This document shows positions 41,905 to 51,821 of a stretch of DNA of 64,000 nt, one piece after another. Every line of letters starts with the position of its first letter. Positions within the stretch are counted from its first letter, which is position 1. The notes beneath the pieces were generated by a model. The model ran no database searches. It worked only from the letters and a program-made list of their open reading frames with translations, and was not told the DNA's origin. Source of the stretch: JAXLWB01 sp046328715 (GTDB lineage Bacteria > Chloroflexota > Anaerolineae > Caldilineales > Caldilineaceae); NCBI GenBank assembly GCA_046328715.1, contig JAXLWB010000048.1:16058-80057 (forward strand), in the 5' to 3' direction. The position numbers were made by a program, and so were the translations under genes.

Positions 41905-44067
41905 ATGCTGAAAACTCAACCTGCAACCCAGCTATTGCGAGCCTTATGTTTGGCACTCTTGTTGCTGGCCGTGCCTGCTGCCCTCTATGCTGCCTCTGGT
42001 CAGACCAGAATGTCGGTCATGCCGGTCGGCGGGACACCCGTAGCAGATGAAGAGATCCTGGCGCAGCTCGAAGAGCCGTTCACGCTGCAACTCGGCGATT
42101 GGGCGCTGATCAGCGATGCCACTGACAAAGTCGAAGTTCAGTTGGTTGACCTGATCAGCGACAGTCGCTGCCCTGCCGGTGTGAATTGTGTGGTAGCGGG
42201 CGAGGCTCGTTTTACCCTCAATCTGCGCGTGGATGATGGTGCCGTGATCGAGGAGGGCGAGATCGGGCAGATGCCGATTCAAGATCAGAACAAGATCCGC
42301 TACGAGCCCTACACGATTGAAATGGTCACAGTTGAACCGCCTGCACCTGCCCCTAACAAGCGGCTTCGCCCCAATCAATATCGAGTCACGTTGGTCGTGC
42401 ATGAGGATGGCAGTGATCAACCGCACGCGACACCTACCGAAGCCTTGCTACCGACGCCGACTGCTACGGCGATCATGCCCGGTGACGACCCGGTTAAGAT
42501 GAATCAGCCATTTTTGTTGCGCGTGGGCGAATCGGTGACCCTTGCTGACAGCGAATTGAGCGTGACCCTGCGTTCGCTCTCCGACGATTCGGGCTGCTTT
42601 ACCAAGGATGACTGCTCAACCATGACAGCTGATGGTTCACTCGCCCTGCGCAACGGTGATGACCGAGAATTGGCCAGTTTTATGACCAGCTTCGATCCAG
42701 ATACGCCCTTTGTCTACGAGTTTTCTGGTTACGAGATCGTCTTGACCCACGTCGAACAGGATGAGACAGGCGAGCCGGTGGCGACCTTCCTTATGCGCAA
42801 ACCGGGTATCAAGTTGCCCTTCCCCATCCCCGATCCCCAAACGGTCGAACGCTGCCCAACCTTCAGCCGCTTCGATGCTGCCGCCATCTTGCAGGAGGAT
42901 ATTGCGCCAGAGGCAGTTTCCAACCTGATCTATGGCCCGCTCTCTGAAAATACTCCTACCCTGAGTGGCCTTTGTGGCTACCTCAGCGTTGCCCCCAAGG
43001 CGGATGTGCAAGTGGATCCCAACCTGCCACAACTGTTGACCACGGTTGACGCTGCACATTGGGTGGTAGCGGGCTCGCTCCAGGGCATCGACGCCTATGA
43101 ACTGCTGCCTCTGGTCGAAGCCTCGCGCCTTGCCAATCCACAGGGTGACGACATGGATGTCTTGCGCATCCAGACCCAACTTACTGCGGGACAACTCGAA
43201 GAGGTGATCCGTACCATTCTCAACAACGCTCAGGCGAGTGAGACAATGCAGGTCACGCCGCTCAGCGGTCCGGGCGACGAGGCAATCTGGATCTGGCAGC
43301 CAGTAGGGGAAGGGTACTTTGCCTCAATTCTTGCTCGCAAAGACAGCCAATTTGCCCTTGTTTCGGCTCTGGTCGATGGGAATGTCCAAGAGATGACCTC
43401 GCTTGACTATATGCTAAGCATCGCCAATCGCATCCTTATGCCGGAGCGAACCCTTGCGCCGGTCGAGACACCCGAGCAACCGGATGTGACACCTGAACCA
43501 GAACAACCATCGGGACAGGGCTGTGATCTGCTCAGTGTCAAGGATGCGGCGGCAATTCTGGGTGAAGAGGTCTACGACCAAACGGTCACCCAAGACGAGG
43601 GATGTGGCTATGTTCCTCGCACCGAACTCGCTCCCGACGATCCTGACTTCGATATGGCCTCAACGGATTATGGCATTCTGATCGCCCAGTTGAACCGAGC
43701 GGATACCCACTCTCATCTTGAATCACTCGTTGAAGAATTGGGCACTATGAATCCCACGGCCGATGCTGACACACTCGAAGAGATCAAGGCGATGCTTGCA
43801 ACCGGCGATCTACAAGGCATTCTGCCTATGTTGTCAGAGTTAACCGCTGGTGTTGAAGACTTACACGTTGAAATTTTGAGCGATGTTAGCGAGAATACTT
43901 TGCTCTTCTGGGGCAAGGACAACGATCACGCTTTGCTTTCTGTAACCATGTTGAATGACAAGGATGAGGCAGTTGTCCTGTATGCTTCACTACATAGTGT
44001 GAAAGTTTCGGCAAAATCAAAGAAGGCATTGATCGAACTCTTTCAACAGATCGCTCAACAGCAGTAA
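41905..44067 (+). CDS. Secreted multi-domain protein of unknown function
   Basis: 720 residues with a signal peptide (LLRALCLALLLLAVPAALYA). Two related N-terminal modules (about 45-165 and 195-305) each hold a conserved cysteine pair: SRCPAGVNCVVAGEA and SGCFTKDDCSTM. Two further modules begin CPTFSRFDAAAILQEDIA and CDLLSVKDAAAILGEEVY, each with a later GLCGYL or EGCGYV cysteine. Disulfide pairs are likely. No enzyme motif was seen. It lies 80 bases after the giant beta-helix gene, but a hairpin between them makes co-transcription uncertain. Function unknown. Confidence 0.75.
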   Translation: MLKTQPATQLLRALCLALLLLAVPAALYAASGQTRMSVMPVGGTPVADEEILAQLEEPFTLQLGDWALISDATDKVEVQLVDLISDSRCPAGVNCVVAGEARFTLNLRVDDGAVIEEGEIGQMPIQDQNKIRYEPYTIEMVTVEPPAPAPNKRLRPNQYRVTLVVHEDGSDQPHATPTEALLPTPTATAIMPGDDPVKMNQPFLLRVGESVTLADSELSVTLRSLSDDSGCFTKDDCSTMTADGSLALRNGDDRELASFMTSFDPDTPFVYEFSGYEIVLTHVEQDETGEPVATFLMRKPGIKLPFPIPDPQTVERCPTFSRFDAAAILQEDIAPEAVSNLIYGPLSENTPTLSGLCGYLSVAPKADVQVDPNLPQLLTTVDAAHWVVAGSLQGIDAYELLPLVEASRLANPQGDDMDVLRIQTQLTAGQLEEVIRTILNNAQASETMQVTPLSGPGDEAIWIWQPVGEGYFASILARKDSQFALVSALVDGNVQEMTSLDYMLSIANRILMPERTLAPVETPEQPDVTPEPEQPSGQGCDLLSVKDAAAILGEEVYDQTVTQDEGCGYVPRTELAPDDPDFDMASTDYGILIAQLNRADTHSHLESLVEELGTMNPTADADTLEEIKAMLATGDLQGILPMLSELTAGVEDLHVEILSDVSENTLLFWGKDNDHALLSVTMLNDKDEAVVLYASLHSVKVSAKSKKALIELFQQIAQQQ

Positions 44068-44155
44068 CTGATTTTAAACTTACTCAGGACCTGTAGAGAC
44101 GCAGATATCAGAAAGCGCGGATGGGTTGTGTCTGCCAAACATTCGCGTCTCTATT

Positions 44156-44238
44156 GCTAATAGACACGCTCTTTAAACATTGCACAATCTGCCTCAGAAC
44201 TTATACCTTGGAGATTGTGCAATGTTTAAGTGTCATCT
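44156..44238 (+). promoter_or_regulatory. 83-bp hairpin leader element, copy 2
   Basis: Reverse-complement copy of 28930-29012 (75 of 83 identical, no gap). The stem CTTTAAACATTGCACAATCT against AGATTGTGCAATGTTTAAG is perfect over 18 bases around a ~21-base loop. It ends 27 bases before the zinc-ribbon/NHL gene start, with the same end facing the gene as in copy 1. A separate AGAGACGC...GCGTCTCT inverted repeat lies just upstream (about 44094-44151). Confidence 0.8.
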
Positions 44239-44265
44239 CTACAAGTTGTAATTTTGTCTATTTGT

Positions 44266-45639
44266 ATGGACCAAACATTTCGATGTACAGCGTGTAACGC
44301 AACCCAACCGAATGGACCGTATGCCAGCGAATCGATCCGTTGTGCCTACTGCGGGGCCACAGTTATGGTGCCAGAAGCGTTACGAATTACCCCAGTTAAA
44401 TTGCCACCTGGCTTTTCGCTCGGCAAAATCAGCGAAGGCGAATTCCTACTCCACATTGCTGAGGTGAGTCGCATTGTCTATCTGGTGCAACATGGACAAA
44501 GTCGCGAGGCAACCCAGCTTTACGCCCAAACCTTTCGTGTAAATCCATTTGAAGCCAAGCATGATCTTTCGCAACTGCTGGCAGCCATTGCCAATCCCAA
44601 ACGTGCGGCCAAACCTGAACGGCCCGCCAATGAATCTGTCTTGCGCGAGCGGACTGTCATCATCAATGCCAACTCATCATCAAGCGCGGGGAGACGAGTG
44701 GCGTTGGCTTTCTGGCTGCTGGTAACGGTCTTTGTGTCGATTTATTACGTGCGCTTTGGTGGACAAGAACAACTAACCCAATTGCTGAATGACAACGCGT
44801 CCCCGTTTGCACAAATAGCCCAGACGATCCAGGGTCAAACCGTTGCCAAATCGGTGTTGCAGTTCGGCGAGGAGGGCATTGGTGGCGGGCAGTTTAGCGA
44901 GGCCACTGCCGTTGCCGTGGATGACGACGGCAACATTTACGTAGCCGAAGCCGAAGGCGGACGGGTACAAATCTTTGACGCCAGCGGTAAATTCCAGACC
45001 CAATGGTTTCTGCCTAGCAAAGATCGCGTGTTGAAGATGGTGGCCGACCGGCAGAATGGCATTTGGGTGCTGCAAGGGGCAAAGCTGACGCGTTACCAAG
45101 CAGAAGATGGTCAACCGATGCAGACCGTTCAGTATGGAATCGTATCATTGGCGAGCGACATGGCTGTGACGATGGACGATTCGCTGGTTGTTGCCTTTTT
45201 TTCCGGCGATGATGAGTTGGTGCGTTTTAATGATGATCTACAGCCGGTACGTGCCTTTGGCGATCTTATCAGTAGCCAGTCGGGTGATTCCAGCAGCATG
45301 CCCCGCATTGCTGTGGATGGGATGGATACCACCTATGCGCTGGCGGGAAACAATCAAGCGGTGATTTTGAAGTTTGATGCCGATGGTAAATTCCTCGACC
45401 GCATTGAGAACCGAGATAATGATGGCGATAAATTCTGGACCCTTTCACAGATTGCGGTGGATGGGAAAGGTCATCTCTTCGCCACAGCGCGTAACGGCGT
45501 CTTGGTGATGGATGGCAGCGGCAACTATCTCGGCACAATCTATACTTCAGGCTACCCTGCCAACCTGGCAGTTTCCACCGACGATGAACTTTTTGTCGTC
45601 ACTGCCCATCAAGTGACCAAGTATCTGCTCAATCAATAA
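44266..45639 (+). CDS. Zinc-ribbon, single-span membrane protein with NHL-repeat propeller
   Basis: 457 residues from ATG 44266; the upstream GTG at 44230 lies inside the 83-bp element. The N-terminus is a zinc ribbon (FRCTACN ... IRCAYCGA: Cys 7, 10, 26, 29). A soluble stretch follows, then one membrane segment near 144-163 (VALAFWLLVTVFVSIYYVRF). The outer ~280 residues are NHL-like propeller blades (FSEATAVAVDDDGNIYVAEAEGGRVQIFD ... QIAVDGKGHLFATARNGVLVMD). The inside zinc ribbon and outside propeller suggest a membrane sensor or coupling protein. Function unknown. The frame continues past its stop into the remnant described next. Confidence 0.82.
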   Translation: MDQTFRCTACNATQPNGPYASESIRCAYCGATVMVPEALRITPVKLPPGFSLGKISEGEFLLHIAEVSRIVYLVQHGQSREATQLYAQTFRVNPFEAKHDLSQLLAAIANPKRAAKPERPANESVLRERTVIINANSSSSAGRRVALAFWLLVTVFVSIYYVRFGGQEQLTQLLNDNASPFAQIAQTIQGQTVAKSVLQFGEEGIGGGQFSEATAVAVDDDGNIYVAEAEGGRVQIFDASGKFQTQWFLPSKDRVLKMVADRQNGIWVLQGAKLTRYQAEDGQPMQTVQYGIVSLASDMAVTMDDSLVVAFFSGDDELVRFNDDLQPVRAFGDLISSQSGDSSSMPRIAVDGMDTTYALAGNNQAVILKFDADGKFLDRIENRDNDGDKFWTLSQIAVDGKGHLFATARNGVLVMDGSGNYLGTIYTSGYPANLAVSTDDELFVVTAHQVTKYLLNQ

Positions 45640-45645
45640 TTGATC

Positions 45646-46131
45646 ATGAACCTCTTCAGCGTGGCATATAAGGGTGTGGCCGAACTGCCCATCTCACAAC
45701 TGAGCATCTGGCGTTTGCGTGATCGGTCGGCGTTGGGCAAGCCTGACTTTGCTGCGGGTGTGATCTATCAACATCTGGCCCTCAGTCCGAATCAACAATG
45801 GCTGGCGCTCGCCTCCTAATCTACGGGCGATGTCGTGCTGATCTCATTTTTTACGTGATTGGCAGAGAGAGCAGGTTCCACATGTCCGCCGGCGTCGAAA
45901 GATGCAGACGGCTATCTGCAAAAAATCTGCGTTTCGCTGCGCGCCAATGGGTTGGACGTTTCGCCTGGCAAGCCCAGCCAATATGAAATCGTTGCTCGTG
46001 AGGAAATGGTCATGAACGGTCGCTCTGTGATTCAACTGCGACTGAATTGTTGCTATATGGGAGATCTCGCCTATATCGATAAAATTACTGGTACAGTGAT
46101 CGACTTCCAGGCAGGGCGAAGTAGGTTTTAA
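45646..46131 (+). pseudogene. Remnant of a WD40-like gene with two in-frame stops
   Basis: One reading frame runs through this region, interrupted by TAA at 45817 and TGA at 45856. The first part reads LPISQLSIWRLRDRSALGKP and HLALSPNQQWLALAS; past the stop it continues STGDVVLIS, as a WD40 blade would. The last part (from ~45859) reads KDADGYLQKICVSLRANGLD and MNGRSVIQLRLNCCYMGDL, which looks coding-like. The frame is the same as that of the zinc-ribbon/NHL gene just upstream. It is most likely a decayed gene fragment; the 90-residue last part could still be expressed. Confidence 0.45.
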
Positions 46132-46186
46132 AGCTTCAGTCAAGCTTTTACCACTTTTCTGGCGTAGCTTGACGTTTAATGGTCTG

Positions 46187-46240
46187 CAATTTGACCGGCA
46201 CTGTCTCGCATACCTGTGAGAGACAGTGCCGGTCAAATTG
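46187..46240. terminator. Perfect 21-bp hairpin, GACCGGCAC family
   Basis: 46187-46207 (CAATTTGACCGGCACTGTCTC) pairs perfectly with 46220-46240 across a 12-base loop. It lies 13 bases past the minus-strand giant gene stop (46253) and after the plus-strand remnant, so it probably terminates both directions. A 17-bp relative is at 55171-55209. Confidence 0.75.
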
Positions 46241-46252
46241 CTATGTTACATT

Positions 46253-49200
46253 CTAGCGCATCACTAAGGGCAGGTAGAGACTTTCACCCTGCTCTTCAAC
46301 GTCGTCGTTAAGGATGGTTGCTGTGGCTTCGCCATCTTTGATCGCGGCGTTGCTAGGTTCACTTAAGGTTACGGTGAACGTTTCGTCGCTTTCCACCGTT
46401 GTATCCCCGTTGATCGGCACGCTGATCGTTTGATTAGAGACACCCGCAGCAAAGGTTAAAGTGCCGCTGCTGCTGCTGTAATCGCTCCCCGCTGCAGCCG
46501 AGCCATCACTGGTTGCGTACTTCACCGTGATGATCGAATTGCTCGTCACATCCAGCGTTACGTTTAAGAGCAGGTTGAGGCTTCCGCTGTTGCCTTCGCT
46601 GACACTGGCGTCGGCAATGCTGAGTTGTGGCGCGCTGTTGACCACGATGGTGACACAACTCGCTCCACCCATGCCATCGTTGCCTTTGGCAATCACACAG
46701 ATCGGGAAGTCGCCCGCTTCGTTTGGTATCCCTGAAAGTGTCCCGTTGACAAAGTTCATGCCACTGGGCAAAGTTCCCGTGATTGCGTAGCTGTAAGGCG
46801 CTGTGCCGCCAGTTGCAACGAATTGGGTATTGGGGAAGCTGCTGCCCTGCAACACAGGATTGAGCGAAGTCGGATTGACCACTACGCTGGCTTCGACTGC
46901 ACCCGCATCGCAGGCTGAACCCTGCGGGCGAGCCAATCCGCGCTGGTCAACGCCCCCCACTGGCGCAGTCAGACAGGTTACAGGTTCGCCTGCATCAATG
47001 GCTGGACTGCCTGCCATCAAGGCATGAGTGAAGGTTGGGCCACCATAATCGGCAAGTTTGGCCACTTTGACATCGACATTGGTCTTATCGCTGTTCGTTC
47101 CCCCGCAGTCGTCGTCACTGCTAATATTGTTGCCTGCCGAAGTACCACCTAGACAGGTGATCGAGCCAATATTGTTGGCAAAGATCGAATTGCGTATGGT
47201 GATGGTGCCGAAGTACTCGCGGATGGCACTACCCACAAATGAGGAATTGGCGACAAAGGTGCTGTTCGCAATTGACACTGTGGCCCCATTGAGAACGTCC
47301 TGCCCACTCGTAACCAATGCTCCACCACCGCTGTTGCCTGCAACGTTGCCGCTAAAGGTGCTGTTCCCAATCTGCATCCGCACACCGCTATTGGCAAAGA
47401 TTGCACCTCCGTAGGTTGCCTGGTTGTTATGGAATAGGCTACGGGTAATCGTGACAACGCCGCCTGCAAAGATAGCACCACCATTGCCTGCGCTGTTATT
47501 CGCAAAGCTGCTCTGATCGACGATCAACGTTCCATCACTATAGATCGTGCCCACACTCGATTGACTGTTGTCTAGGAAGGTTCCTTTGCTGACATTCAAG
47601 AAACCGTGATTGTGAATGGCACTTCCTTCCCCGGTACCGCCCTCTAGCGTGATATTGGTCAGTGTCAAACTGTCGCCACTGCCAATCTGGAAGATACGTG
47701 TCAAGGTGATGGGATTGTTGACCGTAATTATGGCCCCGTTGCCGATGATTGTGAGGTCACTTGTGATAGCGGGCAGCCCATTGTTGCCTTCCACATTATT
47801 GTTGACCGCAGTCAAGGGGTAGATGCAGGGTTGCAGATTGATGGTGTCCGACTGCTGGTCGCCATTGGCGGCGCTGATGGCCACAATCAAGGCTGCGCTA
47901 TCTCCACAGCCAACGTTGTAGGGGGTCACTGGTTCGTCATTGAGGATGATACCAATCGCCTGGCTATCGGTGATGACACCGCCCACTGCGTTGCTCAGCG
48001 TCACAAAGAAGGTTTCGTCTGGCTCCTTGCTTGTGTCGCCATTGGTAGTCACTGTGATCGGCAGACTGGTGATGCCTGGGGCAAAACTTAGCGTGCCGTT
48101 GTTGCTGACATAGTCGCTGCCAGCGCTGGCGGTGCCGTTGCTGGTTGCATACTGAACCGAAACAGTGGACAAACCGCTGATGCTCAATGTCACCGAGAAG
48201 ACTGCACTTTGTGTCCCGCTGTTGCCTTCCTTGACACTGACATCCCCAATCGAGAATTCGGGCAACTCGCCAATCTGCAGGGTCGGACAGCTTGCGCCAG
48301 CGATACCATCTTTGTCAGTTGCGATCACACAGAAGGAGAAGGTGCCGACCTGTGTCGGCGTCCCCGAAAGGGTGTTGCCTGTGAAGGTCAAGCCCGTGGG
48401 CAACGTGCCAGTAAAGACATAGCTATAGGGTGAAGTGCCGCCACTGGCGCTAAATTGGGTGGTGGGGTAGACCAGTGAACGGGTGCCCGTGCCCAGAGTT
48501 GCTGGGGAGACGACCACCTTGTTTTCTACTGCGCCGATCTCACAGCCAGCGCCTTGTGGACGCACAACACCACGTTGGTCGAGCCCATTCACTGGGGCGG
48601 ACAAACAGCGCACTGTATTGCCAGCGTTGATCGCTGGGCTACTGGCTGTGGGCAGATAGCTTTGGGTCGCGCCGCCATAATTGCCCAACGGGGTGAGAAC
48701 GGGATTCGTCTCCTTGATATCGCCGTTGTTCCCGTCGCAATCATTGTCACTGCTCAAGTTATTTCCATCTGAACTGGTGCCGAAACAGGTAATCGAGCTC
48801 GAATTATTAGCAATGATTGAATTGCCAACCTTCACTGTACCGCCAATTCCGTCCAAGATGCTTCCACCAAAGGCTGTATTGCCAACCAAGGTGCTGTTGA
48901 AAATCGTAACAGTGGGACGGTTGTTAAAGTCACGAATGACTGCCAAGGCTGCACCCTCGCCGTTGTTAACGATTGAGTTACCACTAAAGGTGCTGTTGCC
49001 AATCGCCATCACTGCACCAGAGCTGGCGAAGATGGCACCACCATTGGTTGCCTGATTGTTGAGAAACAGGCTGCGCGTGATGGTGACAACGCCATGCGTG
49101 TGGATGGCACCACCATTCTCCGCACCACGATTATCGATGAAGCTGCTTTGATCAATAATCAGCGTGTCACTGCCCGCAATCGTACGAATGGCGGAATGGT

Positions 49201-51292
49201 TGTGATTGCGCAAAGTGCTGCTGATGATGGTGAGCGAACCCATGCTCCAGACTGCGCCGCCTTCGCCTTTGCCGTCGGCCAGTGTCATATTTTGCAGCGT
49301 CAAATGTTTGTCTGAGTCAACATAGAAGATGCGGGTGGAGGTGACCGGGTTATTGACCGCAATCGTGGCCTTATTGCCCACAATCGTCATGTCGCTGGTG
49401 ATAATGGGTAGACCATTGGCCCCATCGCTGGTTGTGTTATCGGCGCTGGAAATTGTGTAGCTGCAATTGGCGGCGAGGTTGATCGTATCGGCCAATTGGT
49501 CAAGATTCGCTGTGTTGATGGCTGCAATCAGGCTGGCAATATTGCAGGCTGCAGACAATGGGCCGGCGGGTGCATCATCATTCACGATCACACCGCTGCC
49601 GACACTGTCAGTAATCGGTGCACCGACTGCACCGCTGAGTGTAATCTGGAAGCGCTCATCTGGCTCGTGTGTTGCGTCGCCATTGACGGTGACTGTGATG
49701 GTCTGGCTGGTGATCCCTGGCGCAAACGTGAGCGACCCGCTGACGCTGCCATAATCGCTGCCTGCCGTCGCCGCGCTGGCTGGGACAGATCCATTGCTGC
49801 TGGCATAGTTCACCGTGATGGTGGTTGCGCTGGCAACGTTGAGCGTGACCGGGAAGAGGGCACTTACGCTGCCAGCGTTGCCTTCCAGCACACTCACATC
49901 GCCGATGGATAGCACGGGCTGAATGGTTACGACCAGTGTATCGCAACTCGCCCCTGCCATGCCGCTGTTATCGGTGGCAATCACACAAATCGGGAAATTA
50001 CCTGCCTCGGTTGGTGTGCCAGAGAGCGTCTTGTTGACAAAGCTCACACCCGCAGGTAGGGTACCGGTCAGGATAAAGGTATACCCTCCGCTGCCACCAC
50101 TAGCATCAAAGAGTGTGGATGGATACGCATTATTCTGCACCACTGTGCCCAGCAATGCCGGGCTGACGATGATGTTCGCTTCGACTGCGCCACTCTCACA
50201 ACCAACTCCCTGCGGTCGAGCTATGTTTCGTTGATCGACGGCGTTGACTGGCGCATTGGTGCAGGTTGTCGCATCGCCTGCACTAATCGCAACGCTACCA
50301 GAGCCAGGTAGGTAGGTCTTGGTAGCGCCACCATAGCTGCCCAAGGGACTGAGGCGCAAGTTGCTGCTGCTGGTGCCGCAACTGCTTTCATCGCTGAAGT
50401 TGTTTCCGGCTGAGTTGATGCCCTCACAACCGCCAATCACTCCACTGTTATTGGTAAAGAGCGAATTGCGCACAGTCACACTTCCTCTGGATCTCTTCAG
50501 CGCACCAGCCCGAAAGGCGCTATTACCAACAAACGTGCTATTGAAAATTGAGACTATTGGGTCCGTGGTTACGCTGGATGCTGTTGTGAGTGCACCACTA
50601 AAGGTGTCGGCAGAATTGTTGGCAAAGGTGCTATTGCCAATCCAAACTCCGGCTCCACTATCGGCAAAAATTGCGCCACCATTTTCCGCATGATTGTTTT
50701 GGAAGAAACTGCGTGTCACCGTCAACATGCCACTGGTAATGATCCCGCCATTTCCATTGTCGGTGATGCTACTTTGATCGATCAACAAGGTGCCGCTGTT
50801 GTTGATGGCTCGCCCGCCCGGTTGGCTGTTGGTAGCGTTGCTTACCGTGCTGCTTATCAGCGCTACCGTGCCTCTGTTGAGAAAAGCATAGCCATCGCCC
50901 AAACCGTTGATCAGGCTGGCATTTTGGATCGTCAACACACCACTGGCTGCAATGTGAAAGACTCGGGTGAGCGCATTTTGATTGTTGACTGCTAAAGTCG
51001 CACCATTGCCAACCAGCGTAATCTCGCTGTTGATGCTGGGCAAGGCGTTGTTGCCCTCGGTGCTGTTATTGGCACTTGTAAAGGTGTAGATACAGTTTGC
51101 TGTCAGGTTGATCGTGTCTGCCTGGCCATTGCCGTTGGCGCTGTTGATGGCATTGGCTAGGCCAGTGACATCGTTACAGGCAACGGTGAAGGATGCTGCT
51201 TTGGCGCTGTGTGTCGTGGCAAAGCAAGCTGTGAACAAAAGTAATAAGAGCAAAGAAAGCGTTCGGTGTGGGCGAAATTGCGTATCGTACAT
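46253..51292 (-). CDS. Giant secreted protein with three beta-helix / Ig-like / Calx-beta modules
   Basis: 1679 residues; ATG with AAAAGGA eight bases upstream. Signal peptide LLLLLLFTACFATTHSAKA. Three tandem modules of about 550 residues follow. Each has a parallel beta-helix with choice-anchor-Q features (NNQATNGGAIFA, GNSTFSGN), a putative Ig domain (FSASGGTSPYSYVFTGTLPTG) and a Calx-beta domain (SIGDVSVKEGNSGT ... TFFVTLSNAV ... GIILNDE). Calx-beta starts lie near residues 461, 1011 and 1557. It ends in LYLPLVMR. Calcium binding by the Calx-beta domains is expected for the family. It is probably surface-exposed and adhesive; no catalytic domain seen. Confidence 0.86.
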   Translation of the reverse strand: MYDTQFRPHRTLSLLLLLLFTACFATTHSAKAASFTVACNDVTGLANAINSANGNGQADTINLTANCIYTFTSANNSTEGNNALPSINSEITLVGNGATLAVNNQNALTRVFHIAASGVLTIQNASLINGLGDGYAFLNRGTVALISSTVSNATNSQPGGRAINNSGTLLIDQSSITDNGNGGIITSGMLTVTRSFFQNNHAENGGAIFADSGAGVWIGNSTFANNSADTFSGALTTASSVTTDPIVSIFNSTFVGNSAFRAGALKRSRGSVTVRNSLFTNNSGVIGGCEGINSAGNNFSDESSCGTSSSNLRLSPLGSYGGATKTYLPGSGSVAISAGDATTCTNAPVNAVDQRNIARPQGVGCESGAVEANIIVSPALLGTVVQNNAYPSTLFDASGGSGGYTFILTGTLPAGVSFVNKTLSGTPTEAGNFPICVIATDNSGMAGASCDTLVVTIQPVLSIGDVSVLEGNAGSVSALFPVTLNVASATTITVNYASSNGSVPASAATAGSDYGSVSGSLTFAPGITSQTITVTVNGDATHEPDERFQITLSGAVGAPITDSVGSGVIVNDDAPAGPLSAACNIASLIAAINTANLDQLADTINLAANCSYTISSADNTTSDGANGLPIITSDMTIVGNKATIAVNNPVTSTRIFYVDSDKHLTLQNMTLADGKGEGGAVWSMGSLTIISSTLRNHNHSAIRTIAGSDTLIIDQSSFIDNRGAENGGAIHTHGVVTITRSLFLNNQATNGGAIFASSGAVMAIGNSTFSGNSIVNNGEGAALAVIRDFNNRPTVTIFNSTLVGNTAFGGSILDGIGGTVKVGNSIIANNSSSITCFGTSSDGNNLSSDNDCDGNNGDIKETNPVLTPLGNYGGATQSYLPTASSPAINAGNTVRCLSAPVNGLDQRGVVRPQGAGCEIGAVENKVVVSPATLGTGTRSLVYPTTQFSASGGTSPYSYVFTGTLPTGLTFTGNTLSGTPTQVGTFSFCVIATDKDGIAGASCPTLQIGELPEFSIGDVSVKEGNSGTQSAVFSVTLSISGLSTVSVQYATSNGTASAGSDYVSNNGTLSFAPGITSLPITVTTNGDTSKEPDETFFVTLSNAVGGVITDSQAIGIILNDEPVTPYNVGCGDSAALIVAISAANGDQQSDTINLQPCIYPLTAVNNNVEGNNGLPAITSDLTIIGNGAIITVNNPITLTRIFQIGSGDSLTLTNITLEGGTGEGSAIHNHGFLNVSKGTFLDNSQSSVGTIYSDGTLIVDQSSFANNSAGNGGAIFAGGVVTITRSLFHNNQATYGGAIFANSGVRMQIGNSTFSGNVAGNSGGGALVTSGQDVLNGATVSIANSTFVANSSFVGSAIREYFGTITIRNSIFANNIGSITCLGGTSAGNNISSDDDCGGTNSDKTNVDVKVAKLADYGGPTFTHALMAGSPAIDAGEPVTCLTAPVGGVDQRGLARPQGSACDAGAVEASVVVNPTSLNPVLQGSSFPNTQFVATGGTAPYSYAITGTLPSGMNFVNGTLSGIPNEAGDFPICVIAKGNDGMGGASCVTIVVNSAPQLSIADASVSEGNSGSLNLLLNVTLDVTSNSIITVKYATSDGSAAAGSDYSSSSGTLTFAAGVSNQTISVPINGDTTVESDETFTVTLSEPSNAAIKDGEATATILNDDVEEQGESLYLPLVMR

Positions 51293-51320
51293 CAGTCGGT
51301 TCCTTTTCTGAGTTGTAATA

Positions 51321-51451
51321 ACCCCACCCTAATCCTCCCCTGTTAAGGGAGGGAACTGTGAAGGGAAGGATGAAGTTTCTTCTTCTGTCCACTCAACATC
51401 ATCTTCCCCGTGATAATTCCCTCCCTGTTTTGAGGATGGTTAGGGTGGGGT
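51321..51451. repeat. 131-bp element with ~34-bp imperfect terminal inverted repeats
   Basis: 51321-51354 (ACCCCACCCTAATCCTCCCC and following) and 51418-51451 are imperfect inverted copies, most alike at the outer ACCCCACCCTAA ends. The element sits 29 bases upstream of the giant secreted protein start, so it lies in its leader or promoter. No target duplication was found. It resembles small palindromic elements common in bacterial intergenic DNA. Confidence 0.6.
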
Positions 51452-51465
51452 GGCTTGGTTGTTGC

Positions 51466-51714
51466 TTATTTACGGATGATCGTTCGCAAAAACCGATCAA
51501 GCTCGATCAGCGTGGCAAAGTAGTGGCGCTGATGGCTGTGTACCTCTTCTAACATCAGCCGCCACGTAGGCTGCTCCTGATCTTCATTTCCTACCCGCCA
51601 TAGACGTAGTAGAAAAGCCTGGTATCGCGCTTCGGAGGGGGCTTTGCTGCCAAACGGACTTGGCTCAATTGGAGCGAATTGATTCATAGATTGGCTTTCT
51701 GTTTTAACATTCAT
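51466..51714 (-). CDS. Small conserved orphan protein (Chloroflexota type)
   Basis: 82 residues. RYQAFLLRLWRVGNEDQEQPTWRLMLEEVHSHQRHYFATLIELDRFLRTII matches a family of ~60-90 residue proteins I recognise from Chloroflexota, with the pattern RYQxFxLRxW...WRxxLExxxxxxRxxFxxLxxLxxFL. It has no membrane segment and no known function. An alternative start at the second Met (MNQFAPIE) is possible. It is often seen beside BTAD/AfsR-type regulators such as the divergent gene here; that association is from memory. Confidence 0.75.
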   Translation of the reverse strand: MNVKTESQSMNQFAPIEPSPFGSKAPSEARYQAFLLRLWRVGNEDQEQPTWRLMLEEVHSHQRHYFATLIELDRFLRTIIRK

Positions 51715-51821
51715 TGGTTGAAAACTGGTTGGATTCCTGCATCTGATGTGCTGCCTTCAAGAGCGTTTTAAGAAGTGGACAATGTTCCTAAAGTCAAGCG
51801 CAAGCGGCTCCTCCCTCGATT

